A stretch of 64,000 nt of DNA from Pseudomonas viridiflava (GTDB lineage Bacteria; Pseudomonadota; Gammaproteobacteria; Pseudomonadales; Pseudomonadaceae): assembly GCF_900583165.1 (NCBI RefSeq), contig NZ_UTKY01000122.1, positions 57,102 to 121,101 of the forward strand, given 5' to 3'. Position numbers and translations under genes: made by a program. The notes below the pieces were generated by a model. The model was not told where the DNA came from and searched no databases. It saw only the letters and a list, made by a program, of their open reading frames with translations. Below are positions 32,646 through 40,881 of the stretch, piece by piece; within the stretch, counting starts at the first letter, position 1; every line of letters starts with the position of its first letter.

Positions 32646-35321
32646 CTATTGACGGGTGCGCGCCACTACCTTGCGGATCACAAACGGCAGCACACCGCCG
32701 TGGACCAAGTAGCGAATCTCCTGCAAGGAGTCGATACGCACGCCCAGTTGCATCTGCCGCTCGCCGGTGGCGCCGGACACCCGCATGGTCACGGGGTTAT
32801 CGCCCATGCGTAGGCGGTCCAGGCCGATGAAGTCCAAGTGCTCATCGCCCTGCAATGCCAAGTCATCGACCGACTGACCGGCCGCGAACCGCAAGGGAAC
32901 CACGCCCATGCCGATTAAGTTGCTGCGATGGATACGCTCGATGCTCTGCGCCACTACAGCCTTGACGCCCAGCAAGGCCTGGGCCTTGGCCGCCCAGTCG
33001 CGGCTGGAGCCGGCGCCGTAGTTGATGCCGGCAAACACCACCATGGGGGTGTGCTGCTCGGCAAAGCTCTTGGCGGCCTCATACACCGGCAGGCATTGGC
33101 TGTGATCAAAATTCCAGGCCCATGCGCCGAGGCCGGGCTGGCGATCGCCCAGCAGGCGGTTCTTCACCGCTTTATTGGTAAACGCGCCGCGCAGCATCAC
33201 TTCATGGTTGCTGCGGCGGGTGGAGTATTGGTTGAGGTCCTGAGGGTCTTCCCCACGCTCCAGCAGCCATTGGCCGGCCAGGCTGTCGGCGGGGATGGAA
33301 TAGGCCGGCGAGATATGGTCAGTGGTGACGTTATCGCCCAGCACCATCAACGTGCGTGCGCCTTTGATGGCCAGGCTGGCTTTGGGCTCGGCCGGCACAT
33401 CCGCCAGGTACTGCGGGCGGCGCAGGTAAGTGGACGTAGGGCTCCAGGGAAATTGCACACTGCCTTCGGCCGACAGTGCCTGCCAGTGGTGCGTACCGTC
33501 CCAGACCTTGGCCAGGCGGTCCTGGAAGAACTCGGGTTTGACCACGCTCGTCACTTGCTCGGCGATCTGCGCATCAGTGGGCATCAGGTCGCGCAAAAAT
33601 ACCGGGTTGCCCTGCAGGTCCACGGCCAAGGCCTCGGACTCAAGGTCGATGTCGATGGTGCCCGCAATGGCATAGGCCACACAGAGCGCAGGCGACGCGA
33701 GGTAACCTGCCGGCACCTTGGGGTTGACCCGGCCTTCAAAATTGCGGTTGCCGGACAGCACCACCACCCCTTTCAGGCCCTGATCGGCGAAACGTTCTAC
33801 GTGCTCCTCCAGCGAGCCGGAGTTGCCGATGCACGTCATGCAGCCAAACCCGGCCAGGTCGAACCCCTGCGCGGCAAAATCCTCCAGCAGGTGCGCCTCG
33901 GCCAGGTAATCAGCCACCACCCGCGAACCGGGCGACAGCGAGGTCTTGACCCACGGTTTGCGATTGAGCCCAAGCTGACGAGCCTTGCGTGCCAACAGGC
34001 CGGCCTGGATCATCTGCGCCGGGTTGGCGGTATTGGTGCAACTGGTAATCGCCGACATCACCACCGCGCCATGGGTGATCGGCTGCCCGAATGAGGGCTC
34101 GAAAAATACCCGTTCACTCGGCCCGGCAATCAAGCTGGCGCCACCCATAACGTCATCACGAAACGACGCCGCCGCTTCGGACAGCTTGCGCCGCTGATGG
34201 GGTTGGTGAGGCCCGGCTACGCTGGGCTCGATACTCCTCAGGTCGAGTTCGATCAGTTCATCAAACTGCGGCTCGACCAGGTCGTCGGCTCGCCACAGCG
34301 GCTGCGCATTCATGTAGGCAACCACCTTGCGACACAAGGTCTCGGAACGCCCGCTGAGTTTTAAATACGCCAGGGTTTCATCATCAAACGGAAAGAACAC
34401 CACCGTGGCGCCGTATTCCGGAGCCATATTGGCAACCGTGCCGCGTGCCGCCCAGCTCAAGCTGCTGAGCCCCGGCCCGGTGAATTCGACAAACTTACCC
34501 ACCACCGAACGTTGACGCAGGATCTGCGCCACATGCAGCGACAGGTCGGTCGCCGTGACCCCAGGTCGCAGGCGGTTGGTGACACGAATCCCCACCACCT
34601 GCGGAAAACTGATCGGCACCGGCTCGCCGACCATGGCGGCCTGCCCTTCCAGGCCACCGACACCCCAGCCCAGCACGCCGATGGCGTTAATCATGGGGGT
34701 ATGGCTATCGGTAGCCACCATGCCGTCCGGATGCAGCAGGCGCTGGCCGTCTTCGGTGCGGCTTTCCCACACCACTTGGGCGAGGGCTTCCATGTTCATC
34801 TGGTGAATGATGCCGGTGCCGGGTGGGATAACGCCGAAGTTATCCAGGCTCTTTTGCGCCCACTTAATGAACCGGTAGCGTTCACTGTTGCGCCGAAAAT
34901 CAATGTCGAGGTTCTGCTCGACGGCATCGGCCTCGGCGTAGCGCTCAACGATCACAGAATGATCGATGGTCAGTACCGCGGGAATCAGCGGGTTCATTGC
35001 CTCAGGGTCGCCACCCAGCTCAGCCACCACATCGCGCATACCGGCAAAGTCCGCCAGCGCAGGCAAACACGTGGTGTCGTGGAACATGAGGCGGTTGGGC
35101 CGAAACGGCACTTCGCAGTCCGGCCCCTGGCCGATGGCGCGGGCGAGCACGGAGGGCAGTGCTTCAGGGGAACAGCGCGCAACGTTTTCCAGCAGAATCC
35201 GGATCGAATACGGCAGGGTTGCCAGTTGCGCCGGCGACAGCAATTTATGCAAGTCGATATAGGCAAACGGCTGGTTGTCGATCATCAACTGATTGATGAG
35301 GGCGTGGTCAGTCTCGGTCAT
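32646..35321 (-). CDS. acnA: Aconitate hydratase, AcnA/IRP1 type
   Basis: An iron-sulfur aconitase of 891 residues that interconverts citrate and isocitrate via cis-aconitate. Cluster cysteines are in SCTNTANPAQM and GFGCMTCIGNSGSLEEHV; the active-site segments VATDSHTPMINAIGVLGWGVGG and FAGINYGAGSSRDWAAK are intact. It is in an operon with a lactonase and a transporter under a LysR gene, not in a housekeeping context, so it is probably a dedicated paralogue for a tricarboxylate substrate. Position relative to a palindrome at 35423-35445 suggests LysR control. Confidence 0.9.
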   Translation of the reverse strand: MTETDHALINQLMIDNQPFAYIDLHKLLSPAQLATLPYSIRILLENVARCSPEALPSVLARAIGQGPDCEVPFRPNRLMFHDTTCLPALADFAGMRDVVAELGGDPEAMNPLIPAVLTIDHSVIVERYAEADAVEQNLDIDFRRNSERYRFIKWAQKSLDNFGVIPPGTGIIHQMNMEALAQVVWESRTEDGQRLLHPDGMVATDSHTPMINAIGVLGWGVGGLEGQAAMVGEPVPISFPQVVGIRVTNRLRPGVTATDLSLHVAQILRQRSVVGKFVEFTGPGLSSLSWAARGTVANMAPEYGATVVFFPFDDETLAYLKLSGRSETLCRKVVAYMNAQPLWRADDLVEPQFDELIELDLRSIEPSVAGPHQPHQRRKLSEAAASFRDDVMGGASLIAGPSERVFFEPSFGQPITHGAVVMSAITSCTNTANPAQMIQAGLLARKARQLGLNRKPWVKTSLSPGSRVVADYLAEAHLLEDFAAQGFDLAGFGCMTCIGNSGSLEEHVERFADQGLKGVVVLSGNRNFEGRVNPKVPAGYLASPALCVAYAIAGTIDIDLESEALAVDLQGNPVFLRDLMPTDAQIAEQVTSVVKPEFFQDRLAKVWDGTHHWQALSAEGSVQFPWSPTSTYLRRPQYLADVPAEPKASLAIKGARTLMVLGDNVTTDHISPAYSIPADSLAGQWLLERGEDPQDLNQYSTRRSNHEVMLRGAFTNKAVKNRLLGDRQPGLGAWAWNFDHSQCLPVYEAAKSFAEQHTPMVVFAGINYGAGSSRDWAAKAQALLGVKAVVAQSIERIHRSNLIGMGVVPLRFAAGQSVDDLALQGDEHLDFIGLDRLRMGDNPVTMRVSGATGERQMQLGVRIDSLQEIRYLVHGGVLPFVIRKVVARTRQ

Positions 35322-35422
35322 GCACGTATCGCTCAGGCTTTTTTATAGTGATGCGATCAGAGTCGCTATGAGCCGATACTAGGAGCAATTCCGAGACGTG
35401 AAAATTGACCAATTACCATGGC

Positions 35423-35445
35423 AGCGTTCTCCATCGGAGAACGCT
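35423..35445. promoter_or_regulatory. Perfect palindrome, probable LysR operator
   Basis: AGCGTTCTCC (35423-35432) and GGAGAACGCT (35436-35445) form a perfect 10-base inverted repeat around ATC. The core TTCTCCATCGGAGAA is a T-N11-A box, the usual LysR-type target shape. It lies between the LysR stop and the aconitase start. No T-run follows on either strand, which argues against a terminator. Confidence 0.6.
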
Positions 35446-35450
35446 TGTGA

Positions 35451-36335
35451 TTAGCTGACCCGCAGGTGGTCAATCAGCGTTTTCAAGGTCGGGGACGCCG
35501 CGTCGTAACGCTTGAACACCAGCAGCAATGAGCGTTGCGCCCAAGGCTCGTCCAGGGTCACCGCCTTGAGCTTGTGGCTGCGCAGGTACTGATTGATCAC
35601 GCTACGAGGCAGAATCGCTAGCCCAAGGCCGGTGGATACCATACGACACATGCAATCGAAACTGCTGATGCGTATGCGCAGCTTGAGCGACAGCCCGAGC
35701 TTTTGCGCCTCCTGGGTTAACAAGGTATGCATCGAACTTTCCAGGTGCGGGCCGACGAACTCATGGGCCAGTACTTCCTCGAAGCGCAGGGACTTGCGCG
35801 TCGCCAACGCATGGCCGGTGGGCACCACCAGGGTCAATTCGTCCTGGCGATAAGGCAAGGTTTCCAGGCCTTGCGCGGCGGTCTGCGCAGCAATGATGCC
35901 CAGGTCGGCACGCCCATCGGCAACCGCGCGAATCACCGCAGACCCCACCCGTTCTTCGATATCGAATTTGATCTGGGGGTACAGCGAGACGAAATGGGCA
36001 ACGTCGTCCGGCAGGAACTGCGACAGCGCTGAGGTGATGGCATGGATGCGGATATGGCCCTTGACCCCCGCCGAGTAATCCGCCAATTCATGGTCGAGCT
36101 GCGAGAGCGTCTGCTTGACCTGCCGTGCATAAAACAGCATTGACTGACCCGCTGGGGTCAAGTCCACCCCCCGCGCATTGCGCGTCAGCAACGGCGCACC
36201 CACTTGCGCTTCCAGCTCGGAGATGCGCTTGCTGATGGCCGACACCGCCAGGTGCTTGAGCCGCGCAGCCCGCGTCAGGTTGCGCTCTTCGGCCACCGCG
36301 ATAAACAGGTCAAGGCTGGTGATGTCGTATCGCAC
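35451..36335 (-). CDS. LysR-family transcriptional regulator
   Basis: A regulator of about 294 residues. The N-terminal winged helix reads YDITSLDLFIAVAEERNLTRAARLKHLAVSAISKRISELE in pieces, and the effector domain follows (HIRIHAITSALSQFLPDDVA, GRADLGIIAAQ, GLGLAILPRSV). GTG at 36335 is preferred because TGGAG lies shortly upstream and family proteins begin just before (R)YDLTSL; ATG 36380 is an alternative. It precedes the aconitase operon on the same strand and is likely its activator, with a tricarboxylate as the expected ligand. Confidence 0.88.
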   Translation of the reverse strand: MRYDITSLDLFIAVAEERNLTRAARLKHLAVSAISKRISELEAQVGAPLLTRNARGVDLTPAGQSMLFYARQVKQTLSQLDHELADYSAGVKGHIRIHAITSALSQFLPDDVAHFVSLYPQIKFDIEERVGSAVIRAVADGRADLGIIAAQTAAQGLETLPYRQDELTLVVPTGHALATRKSLRFEEVLAHEFVGPHLESSMHTLLTQEAQKLGLSLKLRIRISSFDCMCRMVSTGLGLAILPRSVINQYLRSHKLKAVTLDEPWAQRSLLLVFKRYDAASPTLKTLIDHLRVS

Positions 36336-36495
36336 CCAGGGCTCCAGTGACGTAATAGTGATACCGCAGCTTATCATCACACAGGTAGGGCCGGCCGCAG
36401 CGGTCTAACCGCTCGGCCTGCACAATACCCGCTCCAGCGCCGCCACCATCGTCCAGGCCGTGGCGTCATCCTCCAGCCTACCCATACTCCTTTTA

Positions 36496-36795
36496 CTATT
36501 GATGAGAGTCCGCCTCCTCAGTAGGATAAAACTCGCCCGCCCTCCCACTTTTTTTAAGCCGTTCGCGCACCATTATCTCAACGCGGGCCACTGCGGCTTG
36601 ATCGTCAGGATTGACCAACTGCACACAGAGGCGTCGGACATTCTGATCGTGGGTACCCTCGCTCATCATCTCGTGAGTGAAGACCTGTTCGCCACGCCAT
36701 AGGCATAGTGGGGTATGAGTTGCGCCGAGCCATATTTCGTTGACTGATCCAAGGTCGGTGGTATCCAGTTGATCCACGGTGATGGTCTTATCCAT
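36496..36795 (-). CDS. Hypothetical protein, unrecognised
   Basis: A 99-residue acidic protein beginning MDKTITVDQLDTTDLGS, with a central WRGEQVFTHEMM and a basic helix RVEIMVRERLKKSG near the C-terminus. ATG 36795 was chosen because upstream codons look non-coding; no strong ribosome site is visible. No signal peptide or membrane segment. It sits in an AT-richer pocket between the LysR gene and the insertion sequence, so it may have been acquired with, or stranded by, the IS event. Confidence 0.5.
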   Translation of the reverse strand: MDKTITVDQLDTTDLGSVNEIWLGATHTPLCLWRGEQVFTHEMMSEGTHDQNVRRLCVQLVNPDDQAAVARVEIMVRERLKKSGRAGEFYPTEEADSHQ

Positions 36796-37281
36796 GGCGC
36801 TATACCTTACCAATGAGTAGGTATGGATAGACATGCAGGCATAGACGGTCGTTCCAAGCGTCGGCAGTTTAATAGCGCCAATAGTAGTTACACACGTCAC
36901 GGATCGAGCTCGGACATTCGACAATTGATACGAACAGACAAGGCGATTCCTATCAATGATACGGTTGGTTTTAAATGCAAATAGCCACGTCTGGATACCC
37001 TGCGTTCCAAGCCGTAGACGGTTGAAAACATCGTGATCACTGCGCGCGAAGTGATTAGCGCCTTTACGGTTTTCCATCATGATCGTTTGCAACGGTGTTC
37101 ATTCGCAGGGCCCAATTTCCACTCAACAGCCCCGAGCATTGTCCCTTCCATCATCCTGGCAATGGCGCCCTCCTTCAGCCGCTGTGCGGACGTTCAACGT
37201 GCCAAGACAATAGACGCAGTAGAATTCAGATGTGAGGACGCAAAATTTATACTCTATGTATATTTACATACTCATAACCAA
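36796..37281. other. Gene-poor stretch left of the IS element
   Basis: No convincing gene. Composition becomes AT-rich toward the IS end. A short inverted repeat ATACCT/AGGTAT (36802-36823) lies just upstream of the small gene at 36496-36795 and could be its operator. An open frame at 37033-37284 shows no family features. Notably there is no N-terminal half of the AraC gene that is cut by the right end of the IS. Confidence 0.5.
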
Positions 37282-37343
37282 TGAATCGCCCCGGATTTCG
37301 TAGACACCTCCATGCCTTAAACTGAGGCCAATTAGGAGGTGCC

Positions 37344-37622
37344 ATGAGCAACCCGCGTTACCCCGAAGAATTCAAAATCCAAGCGGTCAATCAAGTGACC
37401 GAAAAGAAGCTGCCTGTCGCTGATGTGGCGGCCCGTCTCGGCGTGTCGACGCATAGTCTCTATGCCTGGATAAAGCGCTACAGCAAACCTCAAGAAGAAC
37501 GGCGGCAGGATGATGATCAGCACGCTGAACTACGTCGTCTGCGAGCGGAGCTCAAGCGCGTCACTGAAGAGCGAGACATCTTAAAAAAGGCCGCCGCGTA
37601 CTTTGCCAAGGAGTGCGGTTGA
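37344..37622 (+). CDS. IS3-family transposase OrfA
   Basis: A 92-residue DNA-binding subunit. The helix-turn-helix lies in LPVADVAARLGVSTHSLYAWIKR, followed by a leucine-zipper-like stretch (HAELRRLRAELKRVTEERDILKKA) and the usual ending AAYFAKECG. GGAGGT precedes ATG 37344. A slippery A-AAA-AAG at 37583-37589 is in the correct phase for a -1 frameshift into orfB. Confidence 0.92.
   Translation: MSNPRYPEEFKIQAVNQVTEKKLPVADVAARLGVSTHSLYAWIKRYSKPQEERRQDDDQHAELRRLRAELKRVTEERDILKKAAAYFAKECG
37583..37589 (+). promoter_or_regulatory. Programmed -1 frameshift site
   Basis: AAAAAAG is read A-AAA-AAG in the orfA frame. A -1 slip enters the orfB frame, which is open from here to 38494, giving a fused OrfAB transposase as in other IS3-family elements. 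Confidence 0.75.
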
Positions 37623-38494
37623 AGTACGCCTTTATCAAGCAGCGAGCCGGCGACTATTCCATTCGACGGCTATGCCTGACGCTGAAAGTCCATCCCAGCG
37701 GTTATTACGCCTGGTTGTCTGAGCCGCAATCTGCACGCGCTAAAGACGACCAGCGACTGCTGGGTTTGATCAAGCATTCATGGTTGGAGAGCGGAGGCGT
37801 TTATGGCTATCGTAAAATCCATGACGATCTGCGCGAGGTCGGTGAGGATTGTGGTCGTCATCGTGTGGCGAGGCTGATGCGTCTTGAAGGCCTGCGTTCT
37901 CAGACAGGTTATCGACGCCGTCCTGGAAAGTACGGCGGTAAGCCAGCGGTCGCCTCACCCAATTTGCTGAAGCGCCAGTTCGATGTCGTGGAACCCAACA
38001 AGGTTTGGGTCACCGACATCACCTACATTCGTACGTATGAAGGCTGGTTGTATTTGGCGGTGGTGCTGGATCTGTTTTCTCGTCAAGTCGTTGGCTGGTC
38101 AATGAAGTCGCAGATGACCAGTGATTTAGCTATTGATGCTTTGTTGATGGCGGTTTGGAGGCGTAAACCGAAGCAAGAGGTGATGGTTCATTCCGACCAA
38201 GGTAGCCAGTACAGCAGCTCCGATTGGCGCAGCTTTTTGAAGGCAAACAATTTGGTTGCCAGCATGAGTCGTCGAGGCAACTGTCATGACAACGCCGTGG
38301 CCGAGAGCTTTTTCCAGCTTCTGAAACGTGAACGGATCAAGCGAAAAATTTACACCAGACGTGAAGATGCTCGTAGCGATGTGTTCGATTACATCGAAAT
38401 GTTCTACAACTCAAAACGTCGACATGGTTTCAACAATCAGCTGTCACCGATAGAGTTTGAAAAGCGTCACGCAATGAGCTTGCAAGGTGTCTAG
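37613..38494 (+). CDS. IS3-family transposase OrfB (DDE integrase domain)
   Basis: A 293-residue catalytic subunit. The HTH_21 region (GVYGYRKIHDDLRE, RHRVARLMRLEGLRS) precedes the rve integrase core. The acidic triad is visible: Asp in VWVTDITYIRT, Asp in VHSDQGSQYSS and Glu in NCHDNAVAESFFQLLKRE. The end YNSKRRHGFNNQLSPIEFE is typical. A GTG start at 37613 overlaps orfA, but the main product is probably made by frameshifting at 37583. The gene looks intact, so the element may still be mobile. Confidence 0.92.
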   Translation: MRLKYAFIKQRAGDYSIRRLCLTLKVHPSGYYAWLSEPQSARAKDDQRLLGLIKHSWLESGGVYGYRKIHDDLREVGEDCGRHRVARLMRLEGLRSQTGYRRRPGKYGGKPAVASPNLLKRQFDVVEPNKVWVTDITYIRTYEGWLYLAVVLDLFSRQVVGWSMKSQMTSDLAIDALLMAVWRRKPKQEVMVHSDQGSQYSSSDWRSFLKANNLVASMSRRGNCHDNAVAESFFQLLKRERIKRKIYTRREDARSDVFDYIEMFYNSKRRHGFNNQLSPIEFEKRHAMSLQGV

Positions 38495-38512
38495 AGAACC
38501 CGGGGCGATTCA

Positions 38513-38966
38513 ACACTCACGCACTGCACGGTTGGCCAACGTGTTGCTTGAAGAGCTCGAACTGGCCCCCATGGAACAGCTTTACCTGCCTTTGCCTGCA
38601 TCAGCAGCGCTGCGCACAATCGCCCGGGCGCTAGCGCAAGATCCGGCCAACCGCGCCACCATGGTGAGTTGGGCGCGCCGTGTCGCCATGAGTGAACGCT
38701 CGCTGTCCCGTCTGGTAAAAGGCGAAACCGGCCTTACCTTCGGTCAATGGCGCAAGCAATGGCAGATCATTGTCGCGCTGCAAAGCTTAGCCGAGGGGTT
38801 GTCAGTCCAGCGAACCGCAGAAGCGCTCGGCTATGAGTCGGTCAGTTCGTTTATCACCATGTTTCGTAAAGCGCTCGGCACCTCACCGGCACGCTTCCTG
38901 CGCAGTACCACTCTTCCCACTAAGAACGCTAATTCTCGCTCACGCGGAAGCGACTCTGTTGATTAG
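38513..38966 (+). pseudogene. AraC-family regulator, C-terminal half only
   Basis: The frame runs out of the IS right end and encodes only the C-terminal DNA-binding half of an AraC protein: LPASAALRTIARALAQDPANR, SERSLSRLVKGETGLTFGQWRKQW in pieces, and AEALGYESVSSFITMFRKALGTSPARF. A full-length relative would have a further N-terminal sensor of about 120 or more residues. That half is not present on the far side of the IS, so it was deleted, not merely interrupted. A hybrid frame starting at 38487 inside the IS could still express the helix-turn-helix part. Confidence 0.85.
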
Positions 38967-39011
38967 AAGAAACTGTCCTGACAGTCTCAGTGTGAAGCGG
39001 CTGCACTGTCC

Positions 39012-40784
39012 TCAGTAGACAAACTGCTTATCCGATAATCCAAATAACGTTTCTGCCCCACCTCGCAAGCATGCGCTTAGGCCTTGGATCCGAGGCAGAA
39101 GTCTCCGGAAATAGAAATCGCCAGTCGCACGTTTTGCCTGGTAAAACTGGGGATCCTCCGCCAGGTGCTCACCCGCAATTGTTGCCATCTTTGACCATAG
39201 CCAGGCGTACGTTACGTAGCCGACCAGGTGAAGAAACTCAACAGCACAGGCGCCTACTTCTCTTGGTTCGTTTTGGTAACGCTCGAGCAAGCGGTCTAAA
39301 TTGTCGCTCAGTAAAATTGCAGACTCGCGCAAAGCGCTTGCATGTACAGCATCCGGAAGATCACTGTGCAGGAGTATTTCCGAAATGAAAGCCGACAAGA
39401 CCTCGCCACCATCAGCGACGATCTTGCGTGCTACGAGATCCATTGCCTGAATACCATTGGTTCCCTCATAGATTTGCGCAATCCGTACATCACGTACCAG
39501 CTGTTCTTGTCCCCATTCCCGTACGTATCCATGCCCCCCCAAAACCTGCTGACCTAGAACAGTGCTTTCCAGCCCAGTATCGGTAAAAAACGCCTTCGCG
39601 ATGGGTGTCAATAATGCGACCCTCTGGCTCGCATGGTTTCGCTCTTCAGGATCGACGCTATGTTTGGCGATATCCAGTTGCTGGCCTATATACGTAGCCA
39701 GAGCCCTCCCGCCTTCCGTCATCGCCCGCATGGAGAGCAGCATCCGCCGAACGTCAGGATGGCCGATGATTGGGGACTCACAGCCAGCTGAGCCCGCGAT
39801 TGGTGTACGCCCCTGAAGGCGATCCAGCGCGTAAACTGCTGCAGTTTGATAAGACGCTTCAGCACATCCGATCCCCTGAATGCCAATTGAAAGCCGTTCG
39901 TAATTCATCATGGTGAACATGGCGCTGAGGCCCTGGTGCAAGCCTCCGATCAACCAGCCTTTGGCCCCATCGAAATTCAGCACACAGGTCGCGGATGCTT
40001 TGATGCCCATTTTGTGTTCAATGGAACCGCAGCTCATTGCATTGGGCGATCCAAGCGAACCATCGTCGTTAACCATAATCTTGGGTACGAGAAACAGAGA
40101 CAGCCCTTTTGCTCCAACTGGCGCGTCCGGTGTTCGTGCCAGCACCAGATGCACAATATTTTCGGTCAGATCATGGTCTCCGCCGGTGATGAAAATCTTG
40201 CTGCCGCGTACTGCGTAGCTGCCATCGACTTCGGGTTGTGCGAGTGCCCTGATTGCCCCCAGATCACTACCTGCTTGTGACTCCGTAAGGCACATTGTTC
40301 CTGACCAGCGACCGCTATACATGGCCGGCAAATAGCGCTGCTTCAACACCTCATCGCCATGCGCATCAAGTGTCAAACACGCACCGCTACTCAAAGCTGG
40401 ATATAACGCGAAGCTGCAATTGGCGGCATAGAGCATTTCATCAAGATGAACGGTGAGCATTTTCGGCATTCCCTGCCCACCAAATGATGGGTTACCTGCA
40501 ATACCTACCCAGCCGCCTTCGGCATAAGTCTGATATGCCTGCTTGAAGCCCTTCGGGGTGGTGACGCACCCATCTTGCCAAGTAGCGCCCTCTTCATCAG
40601 CGCTACGGTTGAGTGGGGCCAATACATGCGAACTCAAACGAGCAGCTTCTTCCAGGACTGCCGAGGCAATTTCTGCATCAACTGTTTCTGCGAAAAAAGG
40701 TAATTGCGACCAAGTCCTCGACGCTGCAAAGACGTCGTTTAATAGAAACTGGATATCACGTAATGGAGCTCGGTACTGACTCAT
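39012..40784 (-). CDS. Acyl-CoA dehydrogenase, long (590-residue) type
   Basis: FAD acyl-CoA dehydrogenase with an N-terminal extension and a C-terminal extra helical domain, as in FadE5/DmdC-like proteins. Landmarks are YRAPLRDIQFLLNDVF at the start, GTMCLTESQAGSDLGAI, SKIFITGGDHD, VEHKMG-type SIEHKMGIKASATCVL, and VLGQQVLGGHGYVREWGQEQLVRDVRIAQIYEGTNGIQ in pieces. GGAGAAG precedes ATG 40784. It is the first step of the beta-oxidation set with the dehydrogenase and thiolase just to the right. Relatives act on aryl- or thio-substituted and medium-chain CoA esters. Confidence 0.9.
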   Translation of the reverse strand: MSQYRAPLRDIQFLLNDVFAASRTWSQLPFFAETVDAEIASAVLEEAARLSSHVLAPLNRSADEEGATWQDGCVTTPKGFKQAYQTYAEGGWVGIAGNPSFGGQGMPKMLTVHLDEMLYAANCSFALYPALSSGACLTLDAHGDEVLKQRYLPAMYSGRWSGTMCLTESQAGSDLGAIRALAQPEVDGSYAVRGSKIFITGGDHDLTENIVHLVLARTPDAPVGAKGLSLFLVPKIMVNDDGSLGSPNAMSCGSIEHKMGIKASATCVLNFDGAKGWLIGGLHQGLSAMFTMMNYERLSIGIQGIGCAEASYQTAAVYALDRLQGRTPIAGSAGCESPIIGHPDVRRMLLSMRAMTEGGRALATYIGQQLDIAKHSVDPEERNHASQRVALLTPIAKAFFTDTGLESTVLGQQVLGGHGYVREWGQEQLVRDVRIAQIYEGTNGIQAMDLVARKIVADGGEVLSAFISEILLHSDLPDAVHASALRESAILLSDNLDRLLERYQNEPREVGACAVEFLHLVGYVTYAWLWSKMATIAGEHLAEDPQFYQAKRATGDFYFRRLLPRIQGLSACLRGGAETLFGLSDKQFVY

Positions 40785-40819
40785 GATACTTCTCCGATTC
40801 AGGCGGGATGATAATGGTG

Positions 40820-40834
40820 GCGGCTTGAAGCCGC
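40820..40834. repeat. Short perfect inverted repeat
   Basis: GCGGCTT and AAGCCGC pair around a single G, between the 3-hydroxyacyl-CoA dehydrogenase stop and the acyl-CoA dehydrogenase start. No T-run follows, so terminator function is doubtful; it may be a weak hairpin or operator. Confidence 0.3.
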
Positions 40835-40881
40835 ACTCACGGGGAAGGAGTAGCTATGGCTAGTTCTGCACCACGTGAACG

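Larger units (their letters stand above)
37282..38512 (+). mobile_element. IS3-family insertion sequence, complete
   Basis: A 1231-bp element bounded by imperfect inverted repeats: left TGAATCGCCCCGGATTTCGT and right (complement) TGAATCGCCCCGGGTTCTCT, both continuing into AGACACCT. It carries overlapping orfA and orfB. Direct repeats were not found: the left flank ends ATAACCAA and the right flank begins ACACTCAC. Lack of a target duplication, with a neighbour gene lacking one half, suggests deletion next to the element after insertion. Confidence 0.92.

Noticed and set aside
32928..34094. A 388-codon plus-strand frame opposite aconitase
   Set aside because: Antisense to the conserved aconitase cysteine region; shadow frame.
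35423..35445. Rho-independent terminator for the LysR gene
   Set aside because: The stem is perfect but no T-run follows on either strand; treated as an operator.
36405..36485. 26-residue minus-strand ORF with AGGAG directly before ATG
   Set aside because: Spacing between ribosome site and ATG is about one base, and the peptide shows no features; probably chance.
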